DNA from: Styela clava
Lineage: Eukaryota; Chordata; Ascidiacea; Stolidobranchia; Styelidae
Direction: 5' to 3'
Assembly: GCF_964204865.1 (NCBI RefSeq)
Contig: NC_135254.1
Coordinates: forward strand, 6,019,001 to 6,083,000
Length of the DNA: 64,000 nt
The notes beneath the pieces are model-generated. The model made no database searches and was not told the origin of the DNA. It saw nothing but the letters and a program-made list of their open reading frames with translations. Positions 35,281 to 45,401 of the stretch are shown in pieces. A program made the position numbers and the translations under genes. The stretch's first letter is position 1. Each line of letters opens with the position of its first letter.

Positions 35281-36846
35281 ATGGTTAAGAGAAGAAAGAT
35301 TGTACCGGCACCAAAGGAAGCCAAAGAGGAGAATGAACTTTTGCATCTGCAAATACAGGTATTGAAGGCGAAATTGAGGGAGTCAGAGGAAAAGCAAGAG
35401 GAGACTGACAGCCGTTTGCAACTGATAGACAGTCGTGTGCAACAGATTGGAAGTCAACTAGAATCAGTTGAACTCCAGAATGCGAAAATTGGCTCATCTT
35501 TTGAACATGTTTACAACATGCTGCAAGATATTTCTGGCGTGGTTAAAACAGGAAAAGTTGCTGATTCTGAAGAAACTCAGCCCATGTCACATGTCCCAGA
35601 TGTCAGCTTGATCACTTCAACACCCGCAACGGTTGTTCCAAAAGCAGCGCCTGTTCTCAAGCATGATGAAATTTCTGATTTTGGATCAGAAGATGGACAG
35701 CCAGAAGGGAAGCGGAACAAGTTCTCACAGACATTAGAAGTGAAATTTTTGGAGAATGGTCATGTGAGTAACCTTGCACCTACAATTCTTTTTTTGAATG
35801 ATAATGGTAATGAGGGCACAAATGTCAGAAGGCAACTTAGTACTAGGCCGAAAATGGTTACAGTGGCTACACAATCAGTTCCTCCAGTGAGCACTAGTAG
35901 GGTCTCAAATGCCAATGTTAGCCGTAGTGTACTCAATAGCACAACTAATGCTACGATGATGGCAAGAAATGCCAAAAAGCCAATGTATTTCGATGGATCC
36001 ACTGTCATGACGTGGCCCAGTTATTTATGCCATTTTGAATTGGTTACCAGTTATAATCAGTGGGATGACGACACTGCAGGATTAGAATTGGCTACTTGCA
36101 TGACAGGTCAAGCTCTAAATGTGTTGAAAGATTTACCAGATATGAAACGTACTAGCTATCGTGATATTGTGGCTCATTTTAATCATTATTTCAAACCTGC
36201 CGGAAATGCGAGCTCATATCGTACTACATTTCATTGTCGTAGGATTAAGCCAAATGAAGCGCCACGGGATTATGGTAACAAATTGAAAGAGCTTGTTATT
36301 CTTGCTTACCCAAATCTTGATATTGCTGGTCAAGATGATATTTTGAAATCGCAGTTTCTCGCCGGTTTAACCGATGAAAGCATGATCAAACATGTTACCA
36401 TGCAACAGCCTGATACTTTTGAAAGTGCACTGTCTCTTGCAACGCTGTATTACTCTGTTGATACTAACCACTCTGAGAGAAGAGACATGCCTAAACCTCG
36501 CATTGCCGCAGTGAAACAGAGTAACACTGGTGATGCAGCTAATCAGCAAACCGACCTTTTTCAGTTTCTCGAGAGCAGTTTTGAGCGACTTGTAGCAAAA
36601 CTGGATGAGATCATAGGATATGTTAAGCCACGCGCTAACAACAATCGCAATTTTGATGGTGTACCACGCAACCCGTGTCCTCGTTGTGGTAAACATGGTC
36701 ACTGGGGCAGGGATTGCAAGGCTTGTTTTAATTGTAAGCAGACTGGTCATCTTAAACGGGATTGTCCACATCTTCAGAATCCCGCTGATCCTGCAACAGC
36801 TGCTTCCTCTTCGACCGCAAATTTAAACGACACTCAGCGGGCTTGA
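35281..36846 (+). CDS. gag: Gypsy Gag
   Basis: 521 codons from an ATG at 35281. Residues about 15-80 are highly charged and heptad-like, a probable coiled coil (EENELLHLQIQVLKAKL). The middle region (about 235-380) is the capsid-like Gag core of Ty3-type elements (MYFDGSTVMTWPSYLCHFE, then SYRDIVAHFNHYF). Two CCHC zinc knuckles follow near residues 463 and 482 (CPRCGKHGHWGRDC and CFNCKQTGHLKRDC), which bind RNA for packaging. The last codons contain the heptamer TTTAAAC in the frame used for -1 shifting. Gag ends at a TGA at 36844. Confidence 0.9.
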   Translation: MVKRRKIVPAPKEAKEENELLHLQIQVLKAKLRESEEKQEETDSRLQLIDSRVQQIGSQLESVELQNAKIGSSFEHVYNMLQDISGVVKTGKVADSEETQPMSHVPDVSLITSTPATVVPKAAPVLKHDEISDFGSEDGQPEGKRNKFSQTLEVKFLENGHVSNLAPTILFLNDNGNEGTNVRRQLSTRPKMVTVATQSVPPVSTSRVSNANVSRSVLNSTTNATMMARNAKKPMYFDGSTVMTWPSYLCHFELVTSYNQWDDDTAGLELATCMTGQALNVLKDLPDMKRTSYRDIVAHFNHYFKPAGNASSYRTTFHCRRIKPNEAPRDYGNKLKELVILAYPNLDIAGQDDILKSQFLAGLTDESMIKHVTMQQPDTFESALSLATLYYSVDTNHSERRDMPKPRIAAVKQSNTGDAANQQTDLFQFLESSFERLVAKLDEIIGYVKPRANNNRNFDGVPRNPCPRCGKHGHWGRDCKACFNCKQTGHLKRDCPHLQNPADPATAASSSTANLNDTQRA

Positions 36847-39800
36847 GGTCCTCAGTGTCCGCTGAATTATTACTTGATGACGGACCAACGAACCAGAATA
36901 TAGACCTGAATATTTGTTCCTTGCAATATGACAATAGTTGGCATGCGAAGGTACTTGTAAACAATCAACCGTTCAATTTTCTTGTAGATAGTGGTGCTAT
37001 GACTACTCTGATCGACATTTCCATCTTTGAGGCTATAGGTGGGAAAGAAGCACATTTAGCACCGCTCGAAGAATCTCTTGTTGCAGTGGGAGGACATGAT
37101 TTATCACCACTGGGTACATTGGAAGTTGATTTGTCTATTGATTCTTTTGCATCGCGACGCACTGTTGTTGTTGCCAACCTAGGTATGTCTAATGGTATTT
37201 TGGGCATGGACTATCTCCGAGAACATGATTGCGTTCTTTACTTATCATCTGGACACATGATGATAGAGGGCCATGAAATCAAACTGTTTACTGAAAAGTC
37301 TGTACCGTGTTGTCGTGTAACTGTTCGAGAAGATATTACTATACCGCCATATTCTAAGGTTGTTATCCCTGCACAACTTAGTCGTCCTTGGCCAAAAAGC
37401 AATTTGTCTGACGTTGCTGCTCTTGTTGAACCGCTGAATTCTTCTTTCCTTGCTGATGGCGTTCAGCTGATTTCTTCTGTAGTGGATCCAGGAAAGTCCA
37501 CTGTTCCTGTTCTAGCGGTGAACCAAAAAGGCAGACAACTTAAGATCAGGGCTGGATCTTTGATTGGTATTGCACATCCTCAACTTGTAGCACAAATTCA
37601 AGTTGACGAATCCGATAATCGGGTTATAGCTTCTGAATTACCAGAACATCTACATGACATGGTCAATTCCGTTGAGGATCTAACCCCGAGTCAACGTGAA
37701 CAGTTGGTCAACTTGATTTGTGAATTCCGTGATGTATTTGTAGGACCAGATGGCGAACTTGGCCGTACTTCAGCAGCAAAGCATAGGATCATCACAACCA
37801 CACCACAGCCGATTCGGCAGGCTCCTCGTCGAATGGGGTGGGCGCGTAGGAAGATAGCCGAAGAAGCTGTTGATAATATGCTGGCTCAGGGTGTCATAGA
37901 ACCCAGCGATTCCCCATATTCTTCTCCCATTGTCCTAGTTCCCAAAAAGGATGATTCTACCAGATTTTGCGTGGATTTTAGATTGCTTAATGACGTCACA
38001 TACAAGGACGCATATCCCTTGCCGCGTATTGAGGATATCATTGAGTCCTTAAACGGAGCACAATGGTTCTCAACTCTTGATCTCGCTAGCGGATATTGGC
38101 AAGTGGAGGTTGATCCTGCAGACCGTGAAAAGACAGCATTCAGCATCCCAGGCCGTGGTCATTTTCACTTTGTAGTGATGCCTTTCGGTTTGGCAAATGC
38201 TCCCGCAACATTCGAACGGATGATGGACAATATCCTTGGTGATCTCCTGTGGAACGGGTGTTTCAATTTTCTTGATGATGTTTTGGCTCATGGTAGTGAT
38301 TTCTCAATGGCACTCTCAAATCTTCGGGAAGTTTTTATAAGACTTCGCCGTGCCGGTTTACGCTTGAAGCCCTCGAAATGTAAACTTTTCCGTCGAAGCA
38401 CCTCTTATCTTGGTTATCTTATTTCATCTGACGGTGTCTGTTGCGACCCTGGAAATGTTGCGGCTATCAAAGAATGGAAAACGCCTAATTCTGTCAGCGA
38501 TATTCGTAGTTTTCTAGGCACAGCGAACTACTACCGGAAATTTGTTCAAGATTATTCAACAATTGCTGGACCTCTTATTCGATTGACCAGGAAGAATATT
38601 TCTTTTGTATGGAGTACTGAATGTCAAAAGGCTTTTGAAACTTTGAAGCATTGTCTGACATCTGCCCCAATTCTTAGCTTTCCGAGGACAATCGGCGAAT
38701 TTGTATTGGATACTGATGCCAGTGGTTTTGGGATTGGTGCAGTGTTATCTCAAGTTCAGGACGACAATGAACGTGTACTTTCTTATGCCAGTAAGACTAT
38801 GTCCAAGTCTCAACGTAGATACTGTGCTACACACCGGGAACTATTAGCTGTGGTGTGGGCTGTTCGTCACTTCAGTCATTTTCTTCTCGGGAGACCGTTC
38901 AGAATTCGCACAGATCATGCTGCTCTGAAATGGTTGATTAATTTTCGTGAACCTCAAGGAATGTTAGCAAGATGGATATTAACACTTGGTGCTTATGACT
39001 TTAAGATTGAACACAGACCTGGCGTGAAACATGGCAATGCTGATGGATTGTCACGCCAAGTTCGCAAATGCAAACGAGAAGATTGTTCTGATTGTGGTAC
39101 CAATGGAGATGTAACTGTGAATAAGGTTATAGTGGGTGCAATCTCAAAACAGCCCAGTCAATCATCATCAGACTGTTCCGATTGTAATTGGCTAAATACC
39201 TACACGGATGAGCAAATTAAATCTTGGCAAAGTGAAGATCCAGATATTTCTGCTGTTTTGAAATGGAAACAATTTACTGCTCAGAAACCTAACATTCAAG
39301 AATACATGCCTGAGTCAACAGTGACCAAACGTTTGATGTCACAATGGGATTTGATTTTTGTAGATAATGGACTTCTCTATCGTCGTTGGATTCCTGATTG
39401 TAAATCGGAGGAATCGCATATCCAATTGATTGTTCCATCAAATTTGAGGCAGGATTTGTTCCATAAGCTACATTCTTTGCGCACTGCAGGTCATCTTGGT
39501 GCTAATCGGACTTTCAAGAGTATAAGGCGCAGATTTTATTGGCCTGGTTTCAGAAGGGACATTCTCAGATGGTGCAAATTTTGCAAGTCTTGTGCTTCAA
39601 CAAAGATGCTTTACGGAAGAAGGCAAGGAGATCTCAAACAACTTATATCTGGAGCTCCTATGGAAAGGATTGCCATTGATTTTCTTGGACCATTGCCTGT
39701 AACTGAAAATGGAAATGAACACATTTTGGTTTTGTCGGACTATTTCTCTAAATGGGTGGAATGTTTTGCTTTACCAAATCAGCGAGCTGACACCACTGCT

Positions 39801-40709
39801 GATGCATTGGTTACTCAATTCTTTTCGAGATTTGGGGTACCAAGAATTCTCCACTCAGATCAAGGAAGAGACTTTGAATCAAAATTATTTTCAGAAATGT
39901 GTCAATTGTACGGGATTCAAAAGACTCGAACAACTCCATATCATCCTCGTTCAGATGGACAAGTTGAACGTTTCAACAGGACCATACAGCAGATGTTGAA
40001 AGCTTTTGTAAATGAGAATCGAAATGATTGGGACGACCATCTCCCATATCTTTGTATGGCATATCGCTCCACCGTACATGATAGTACAGGATATTCACCG
40101 AACAAGTTAATGCTTGGACGAGAAATCGAGATGCCTGTTGATGTTATGTTTGGCAAACCAGAGTCATCAACTCATCCTTGTTACACTGAGTTTGTCGAAT
40201 GGTTTTCCTGTGCAACTGAAAAAGCTTTTCTTCATGCTAGGCAACATCTAAATGCTGCTGCAACCAGACAAAAGCGAAATTTTGATCTGGGTGTTAAACC
40301 ACTTACTTTCCAGAGAGATGAATTGGTGTGGTATTATTATCCACCTAAGCATCGCAAGCTGAGTATTCCTTGGATTGGACCTTATCGAATTGTGGACTGT
40401 TTACCTAATCACTTGTATAGGATTCAGAAGAATTCGGGAACACGTTCTCGAATTGTACACGTTGACAAGTTAAGACCTTATCTTCATGAAGATGAAGAAG
40501 ACAATGACATTGACTTAACTGGATGTGACATTTTACCTGATGTGGAACCTATTATGGAAAATGATGAGCAGATTGCTCATGATATTTTTGATGTATTACC
40601 TTTCTCTTCAAGGCCAGACACTGTACCAGAAGAAGTTACAGTTGATGCGAACTTTGATAATGGCCAACGTACTAGGCGAAGGCCTAGATATTTGGATGAT
40701 TACATTTGA
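36789..40709 (+). CDS. pol: Gypsy Pol polyprotein
   Basis: The pol frame is open from 36789 and has no ATG near its start; entry by -1 frameshift from gag is the natural reading. Numbering codons from 36843: aspartic protease with FLVDSGA near 47-52 and ILGMDYL near 120; reverse transcriptase about 330-520, with FCVDFRLLN and the FLDD active-site box near 476 (most relatives have Y-x-D-D); RNase H about 620-740 with LDTDASGFGIGAVLSQ; integrase with an HHCC zinc site near 885-925, DDE residues in IAIDFLGP (near 943), HSDQGRDF (near 1003) and DGQVERFN (near 1041), and a GPY/F-type module (WIGPYRIV, near 1176). No chromodomain is obvious. No internal stops, so the element may be active. Confidence 0.92.
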   Translation, partial: SCNSCFLFDRKFKRHSAGLRSSVSAELLLDDGPTNQNIDLNICSLQYDNSWHAKVLVNNQPFNFLVDSGAMTTLIDISIFEAIGGKEAHLAPLEESLVAVGGHDLSPLGTLEVDLSIDSFASRRTVVVANLGMSNGILGMDYLREHDCVLYLSSGHMMIEGHEIKLFTEKSVPCCRVTVREDITIPPYSKVVIPAQLSRPWPKSNLSDVAALVEPLNSSFLADGVQLISSVVDPGKSTVPVLAVNQKGRQLKIRAGSLIGIAHPQLVAQIQVDESDNRVIASELPEHLHDMVNSVEDLTPSQREQLVNLICEFRDVFVGPDGELGRTSAAKHRIITTTPQPIRQAPRRMGWARRKIAEEAVDNMLAQGVIEPSDSPYSSPIVLVPKKDDSTRFCVDFRLLNDVTYKDAYPLPRIEDIIESLNGAQWFSTLDLASGYWQVEVDPADREKTAFSIPGRGHFHFVVMPFGLANAPATFERMMDNILGDLLWNGCFNFLDDVLAHGSDFSMALSNLREVFIRLRRAGLRLKPSKCKLFRRSTSYLGYLISSDGVCCDPGNVAAIKEWKTPNSVSDIRSFLGTANYYRKFVQDYSTIAGPLIRLTRKNISFVWSTECQKAFETLKHCLTSAPILSFPRTIGEFVLDTDASGFGIGAVLSQVQDDNERVLSYASKTMSKSQRRYCATHRELLAVVWAVRHFSHFLLGRPFRIRTDHAALKWLINFREPQGMLARWILTLGAYDFKIEHRPGVKHGNADGLSRQVRKCKREDCSDCGTNGDVTVNKVIVGAISKQPSQSSSDCSDCNWLNTYTDEQIKSWQSEDPDISAVLKWKQFTAQKPNIQEYMPESTVTKRLMSQWDLIFVDNGLLYRRWIPDCKSEESHIQLIVPSNLRQDLFHKLHSLRTAGHLGANRTFKSIRRRFYWPGFRRDILRWCKFCKSCASTKMLYGRRQGDLKQLISGAPMERIAIDFLGPLPVTENGNEHILVLSDYFSKWVECFALPNQRADTTADALVTQFFSRFGVPRILHSDQGRDFESKLFSEMCQLYGIQKTRTTPYHPRSDGQVERFNRTIQQMLKAFVNENRNDWDDHLPYLCMAYRSTVHDSTGYSPNKLMLGREIEMPVDVMFGKPESSTHPCYTEFVEWFSCATEKAFLHARQHLNAAATRQKRNFDLGVKPLTFQRDELVWYYYPPKHRKLSIPWIGPYRIVDCLPNHLYRIQKNSGTRSRIVHVDKLRPYLHEDEEDNDIDLTGCDILPDVEPIMENDEQIAHDIFDVLPFSSRPDTVPEEVTVDANFDNGQRTRRRPRYLDDYI
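36822..36865 (+). promoter_or_regulatory. -1 ribosomal frameshift signal at gag/pol
   Basis: In the gag frame the codons are AAT TTA AAC, which places the slippery heptamer T TTA AAC at 36822-36828 exactly in register. A -1 slip gives TTT AAA C.., which is the pol frame; that frame has no stop after 36788. Five bases downstream, TCAGCGG (36834-36840) can pair with CCGCTGA (36859-36865). A competing stem is GACACT (36829-36834) with AGTGTC (36854-36859). Spacing and heptamer match known -1 signals; function is inferred. Confidence 0.75.
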
Positions 40710-40852
40710 TTTGACTGTGATAGTGCTTTTAACAATTGATTGTTTTGATTTTAGATATACATTTCATTTGAGTGTACAGTTCTTTGCAGTTTCTTCACAT
40801 TTTTATGGTTTTTCAATTTTGAAGATGGAAAATTTCTTTGTAATTTCCCATC

Positions 40853-40870
40853 TGAAAAAGGGGGGAGTAA
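40853..40870 (+). promoter_or_regulatory. Polypurine tract
   Basis: AAAAAGGGGGGAGTAA lies immediately before the 3' LTR at 40871, the expected place for the plus-strand priming tract. Confidence 0.8.
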
Positions 40871-41618
40871 TGAGACGACCACGTCTATAACTCTGTTTTA
40901 TTCTGTGTGCCCATATTTGTTCTTACCACTTGAGTCACTAGTGAGCAGCTGTGTAACTTTCTCTTTTTAGCTGGTTTGTCAGACTGCCGGCAGTGTAGAT
41001 ATTTCCTCTGTATATTAGGTTATTATTATAATGCTTTAATGCCGTAAATCTGTGTAATTCTTGCTGTAAAATGATATTAGTAGTACAGGTTTACTGTTTC
41101 TCTAGTTTGGCATAGCTCTGTTCACTAGTTAGCTTGTAGTTAACACTTCCGTAACTAGTCTATTTTCGCAGTTTATTTCCTGTGTGATTTCTATGCGTAT
41201 TTCCATGTATATTACGTGTTTGTCGATAAGATAGGATTTGTGTTGTATCTTTAGTGTCATACTAGTTATTCTTATGTATATCTAGGTATGTTTTACCCGG
41301 TTTTTAGTATCCCATTATAAGTAAATAGTTCATGACTGTGACGTCATAGACCAATTCCGTATCTTGTGTTACGTATGTATCCTACGGTATTTGTACTGTG
41401 TTTTTCATGTTTTTATGTGTTTATTGTATTTCTTATTGGAGTATTTGGTTGTATTAAGTTCTTACAGGTGTATAATTAATCTAGTTAGTTAACTTAGTTA
41501 CTCTGCTGTGGTTGGAACCGCAAGAAGATTATTTTGTGATCGACATCTATTGCAACTTCAGTGTCCAAGAAGCTGGCAGAAAGAACCTGAGTGGTGATAT
41601 CAATTTTGGTACGCCACA
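40871..41618 (+). repeat. 3' LTR
   Basis: Same 748-bp sequence and TG...CA ends as the 5' LTR. The frames at 41512-42006 and 41591-42082 begin inside it and cross into the MULE. Confidence 0.95.
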
Positions 41619-43536
41619 ATGTCATGGCGCTGTGCTATATACCTACTATGTTTATCACGCCCAGGTTCAAATCACTGAAAGAAAAGATGCATACTCAAGA
41701 TCTCAAGAACTTCGCCGAATATTTTCAAAACACATGGTTATACAACAGTGTCTGGACTCCCAAGGATTGGTCAGTATTCGACGTAGAAATAAGAACCAAC
41801 AATCATCTGGAAGGTTGGCACCGCCATTTCAACAGTATAACTCGGAAAAATATGCCTTTTTACAGTTTAATCTCAACAATGTACGAGGTAAGTATAGGGA
41901 TAGAGGCGGACGTTGTGGATATTTTGGAAGAGAATGTTGTGGGGCGTGTCAACGGCAGGCATGCGGAAGCCAACGAGAGGGTGCAACATGTTTGGGAACA
42001 GTTTAAGGAAGGAGAGTTATCTGTGGACTCTCTTCCTCGGAGGTGTTCAAGGATCTACGGGCCGCAGTATTGCAAAGAGTAAGTATGTAACGCAGCAAAT
42101 TTTCCATAACGTTCAGTATTCAAATAAAATTTAATATTCGTAACGAAAAAGAAAACAAAACCTTTCATCCATTAAATTTCCCCATAACGTTTAGTATTTA
42201 AATATCATAATAAATTCATTAATCGTAACAAAAGTAAACATCTTTTATCCATTCTTCGTCCCAGTTTCTTTGCCAGGCGCAGCGACAGTGCCTATCTGTT
42301 CCTGGTTTTCTTCTGCGAAAAGAATTTCCAACTCTATGACTGAAACCTTGCCGTGGTAAGTTGGCTTACAACTAATATCAGTCGGCACTAAGTAAATGCT
42401 ATGCAACTATTGAGTCTGCGTTTTGCAAAGCAATGTCTTCTCCTCGAGCATCGATATCGCAGAGCGATTGCTCGACTAGTGAGGTTGCTCGGTAGTCGGG
42501 TTGTCTTTACCTCGAGCATCTATATCGCAGGGCGATTGCTCGACTAGTGAGTTGTCTGACTCTCGTTGCTCGGTAGTCGAGTTGTCTTTACCTCGAGCAT
42601 CGATGACGTCACGTCGCAGAGCGTTTGCTCGACTGGTGAGTTGACGGGCGACTGCCGTAGGCGAGTTTAGACTACTGCAACCACAGACTACTAAGCTCAC
42701 ATTCATAAATATTTAAGTGTTACTGTGAAGTATAAAGGTTTTAATATATTTAAATGTGCTCATTCAAAACATTTAATACCAATAAAGTTCATAAAATTAA
42801 ACGAACACAGTCCTATAAGTCAACAGTCTAACTTCGCTAACGTTACTTCAATTTCGTCTGTAGACTGTATTTGTATTCATACAACATGATTAAAATAAGC
42901 CACTTATACAAATGAAAATGCTTTCTAGAGAATATTTATGTATTTTTCTCAACATTTGAGCACTAAAAATATCAAAAACGCATTTCTATAGACCTAAAAC
43001 ACCACCGTAGAAAATGCGAAAAGACGGACAACTCACCAGGTCGTCGAGTTGTCTCTGGTGAGTTGTCCGTGTAGTCGAGTTGTCCGTCAGCCGTTTAGAC
43101 TACTGCAACCACAGACTACTAAGCTCACATTCATAAATATTTAAGTGTTACTGTGAAGTATAAAGGTTTTAATATATTTAAATGTGCTCATTCAAAACAT
43201 TTAATACCAATAAAGTTCATAAAATTAAACGAACACAGTCCTATAAGTCAACAGTCTAACTTCGCTAACGTTACTTCAATTTCGTCTGTAGACTGTATTT
43301 GTATTCATACAACATGATTAAAATAAGCCACTTATACAAATGAAAATGCTTTCTAGAGAATATTTATGTATTTTTCTCAACATTTGAGCACTAAAAATAT
43401 CAAAAACGCATTTCTATAGACCTAAAACACCACCGTAGAAAATGCGAAAAGACGGACAACTCACCAGGTCTCCAGGTAGTCGAGTTGTCTCTGATGAGTT
43501 GTCCGTGTAGTCGAGTTGTCCGTCAGCCCTTCACGG

Positions 43537-44190
43537 CCCCTGCGTTATGGTCACCTGAGCCTTCGCGATGGAAAGGGTTCAACTCACTAGCGCCTTCGCT
43601 GGAAAGAGCTTGACGCAGACGACTTCGCGACTGATTCTGTTGTGCGTTTTTCATATGTTACATTGACTGGCCATATTTATAGCGACGATTTTGAATATCT
43701 GGATAAATAACTGGAGTTCACATTTGACAACGTATATCACGAAAGACATGTTGAAAATGGAGGCAGCGCAAAAAGGGGATACGGGTTCTTTTGGGAATCG
43801 TTCGCAGTGGGGCATGGTACCACTCGTAGCTAGATAGATTTATTTTGAAGACTCCATAATACACACAAAATATAAAAGGTGAATTCTGGAGAGCGAGCAA
43901 AACCTTTAAAAAAGTTTAAAACATGAAAAATATTATGTGCCCGCCAACCAGCACACACGCAAAAAAAAAGCACAAACCTTTTTAAACAAGGCTTGGGCCA
44001 GAAATAAACAAACAAAAGATACGCGAATGTATTGAACCTTCGGGCTGTTTTACTTTTGAAGCACTCAATCTACAGTAATAATCATTTAGAGAGAATCCAG
44101 TACGGAATATCTGTATAGGTATAGGCCAAATTTAAATGTCTTGGAAGGATTGTTAAATCAAGTTCTTCTGTGGTTTTCGAATAGTTCAAT
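43537..44190. other. Intergenic
   Basis: No supported gene. 43830-43925 resembles 13440-13560 in inverse orientation, a dispersed repeat. The rest is 3' flank of SNRPG. Confidence 0.4.
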
Positions 44191-44430
44191 TTAAAATCCT
44201 CGAATCCTTTCCAATGCTTCCAGCATTAATATGGAATTTCCACGCACAACCACCATTTCAACAGTTGCAATCGTCCCGTCTTTTCTGCGCTCTGTTCCAT
44301 CATCCACAACTAGATTCATAAAAGGATCGAATCCTCGCAAAACCCCAGCAAAGGATCGTCCACCATTCAACTTTGAATCCATTCTTTTATCCATAAACTT
44401 CTTTAATTCTGGTGGGTGGGCCTTGCTCAT
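44191..44430 (-). CDS. SNRPG: Small nuclear ribonucleoprotein G (Sm-G)
   Basis: 79 residues from an ATG at 44430 to TAA at 44191, in one exon. The start [15 protein letters not shown] is the conserved N-terminus of Sm-G, so this ATG was chosen over the in-frame upstream ATG at 44550. The Sm1 motif lies in [20 protein letters not shown] and Sm2 in [17 protein letters not shown]. Sm-G is one of seven Sm proteins that form the ring on U1, U2, U4 and U5 snRNAs. The length is close to the human protein (76). The loop between Sm1 and Sm2 is more basic than usual (ERRKDG). It could be an expressed gene or an intact retrocopy; I see no poly-A tail or target duplication that would show the latter. Confidence 0.92.
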   Translation of the reverse strand: MSKAHPPELKKFMDKRMDSKLNGGRSFAGVLRGFDPFMNLVVDDGTERRKDGTIATVEMVVVRGNSILMLEALERIRGF

Positions 44431-45401
44431 CTTGATATTACGCGATAAAACCAACAGTAAATACAGAACAACATACCGGCAAGAAAAGATGATTGCGGCG
44501 GGTCCTTGATACAACCAAGCCACTTCAACACGAAATATTTCTTTCAACACCTATTGATAAGTTTCAGTATCCAGGTATCATAGAATCCATGAGACATCAT
44601 CATTTTACCAGTTCCAATCCAATTATTTTTGCTAAAGATCTTTGAACTAACGTTTTATAATACAACCAAATACTCCAATAATAACAGCATCTTCGTTTTT
44701 ACTTTCAAACATGAGCTTAAGTTAATACTGACATAATCTATTCGGGATTCCGAGTCTCATGCATCTGAAACAGATAATTGGATAACGGGTCTTACTACTT
44801 AATGAATGGATGTTTCCCCGAGCATCGATATCCTTGTTTTATTTCCGTAACAATGGCCAATCAGCAGGTCAATAATAACGTACCAATTGAACCTTTATGC
44901 GACCGCTCAGTCACTTGTTTCGCTCAGACAGATATTCAAGCACGGTTGTAAACATTGCCCATTCTTGTTGTTTTACGTGTTACTTCACAACCTGAACCCT
45001 AACCTGGTACACGTACAATGTTCAGTTTGTGCGCCATCTTGGTGCACATACTTCGGGAGCTGCTCTAAAATTTCGTCCAGTAGTCGAAAAAAACTATTGC
45101 AATTATTTCAACTATAACAACAAATTAACAAAAAGACTTGCAAATAAAAAGCAAATCAAGGGATCAAAAGTATGCATTAATTACAGAAACAAGAAAGTTA
45201 CGCTCAAATATATGGACACGTAGCGCCACAATATGACGTCATAGCACACAAAAACGAATCCCATACAGCTCACCGGAATATTTGAAATAAGTAAAAGTAA
45301 CAGCCTTCTAACGAAAATTTTAATCTTCGAGCACTGAAACTTTCAAACCAATAAAACGATCCTTATGTCCACTAACGTGTCCAACAACATCAACGCCTAT
45401 T
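44431..45401. other. Intergenic, hAT and MITE fragments
   Basis: 44830-44960 repeats part of the hAT family at 8990-9180 and 11850-12060. 44985-45070 is a piece of the ACCTGGTACAC repeat family seen at 25225 and 56310. 45350-45390 shares a TTATGTCCACT block with 2845-2926. Confidence 0.45.

Larger units (their letters stand above)
34361..41622 (+). mobile_element. Complete Ty3/Gypsy LTR retrotransposon
   Basis: Two 748-bp LTRs (34365-35112 and 40871-41618, spacing 6506) flank gag and pol. ATGT on each side (34361-34364 and 41619-41622) is the target duplication. I noticed one difference between the LTRs (G/A near 34525/41031), so the insertion is recent. There is no env-like frame. Domain order PR-RT-RNaseH-INT is that of Ty3/Gypsy. 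Confidence 0.95.
34332..42082 (+). pseudogene. MULE transposase C-terminal exon, split by Gypsy
   Basis: The exon starts after an acceptor (GTTTTAG) at 34331 with DAGTRDLIKH. It is cut at 34364 by the Gypsy insertion and resumes at 41619 with ALCYIPTMFITPRF. It goes on through FAEYFQNTWLY and RTNNHLEGWHRHFN to a stop at 42082. The R-T-N-N-x-x-E-G-W-H motif is typical of the C-terminal part of MULE transposases. With one ATGT copy counted once, the frame is continuous across the insertion, so the exon was open when Gypsy landed. A good donor (GAG/GTAAGTATAGG, about 41886) inside the frame could end the exon earlier. Confidence 0.7.
32890..43528. mobile_element. Mutator-like element (MULE) with ~1-kb TIRs
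   Basis: Long terminal inverted repeats, 32890-33922 and 42151-43528, start with a GGACAACTCGACTACACGG motif. The duplication CTTCACGG (32882-32889 and 43529-43536) fits the 8-10-bp target duplications of MULEs. The inside holds two transposase fragments in opposite orientation. It also holds a complete Gypsy element (34365-41618). Without the Gypsy the element is about 3.4 kb. The right TIR has its outer 428 bp duplicated in tandem (42665-43092 and 43093-43520). The catalytic frame is incomplete, so it is non-autonomous now. Confidence 0.8.

Noticed and set aside
36829-36865. H-type pseudoknot after the slippery site
   Set aside because: The two stems have the right order but leave zero-length connecting loops, which is not sterically sensible; alternative hairpins are more likely.
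41512-42006. 164-codon ORF from the 3' LTR
   Set aside because: It is in a different frame from the MULE exon, starts inside the LTR, and its second half is a frame-shifted shadow of the transposase.
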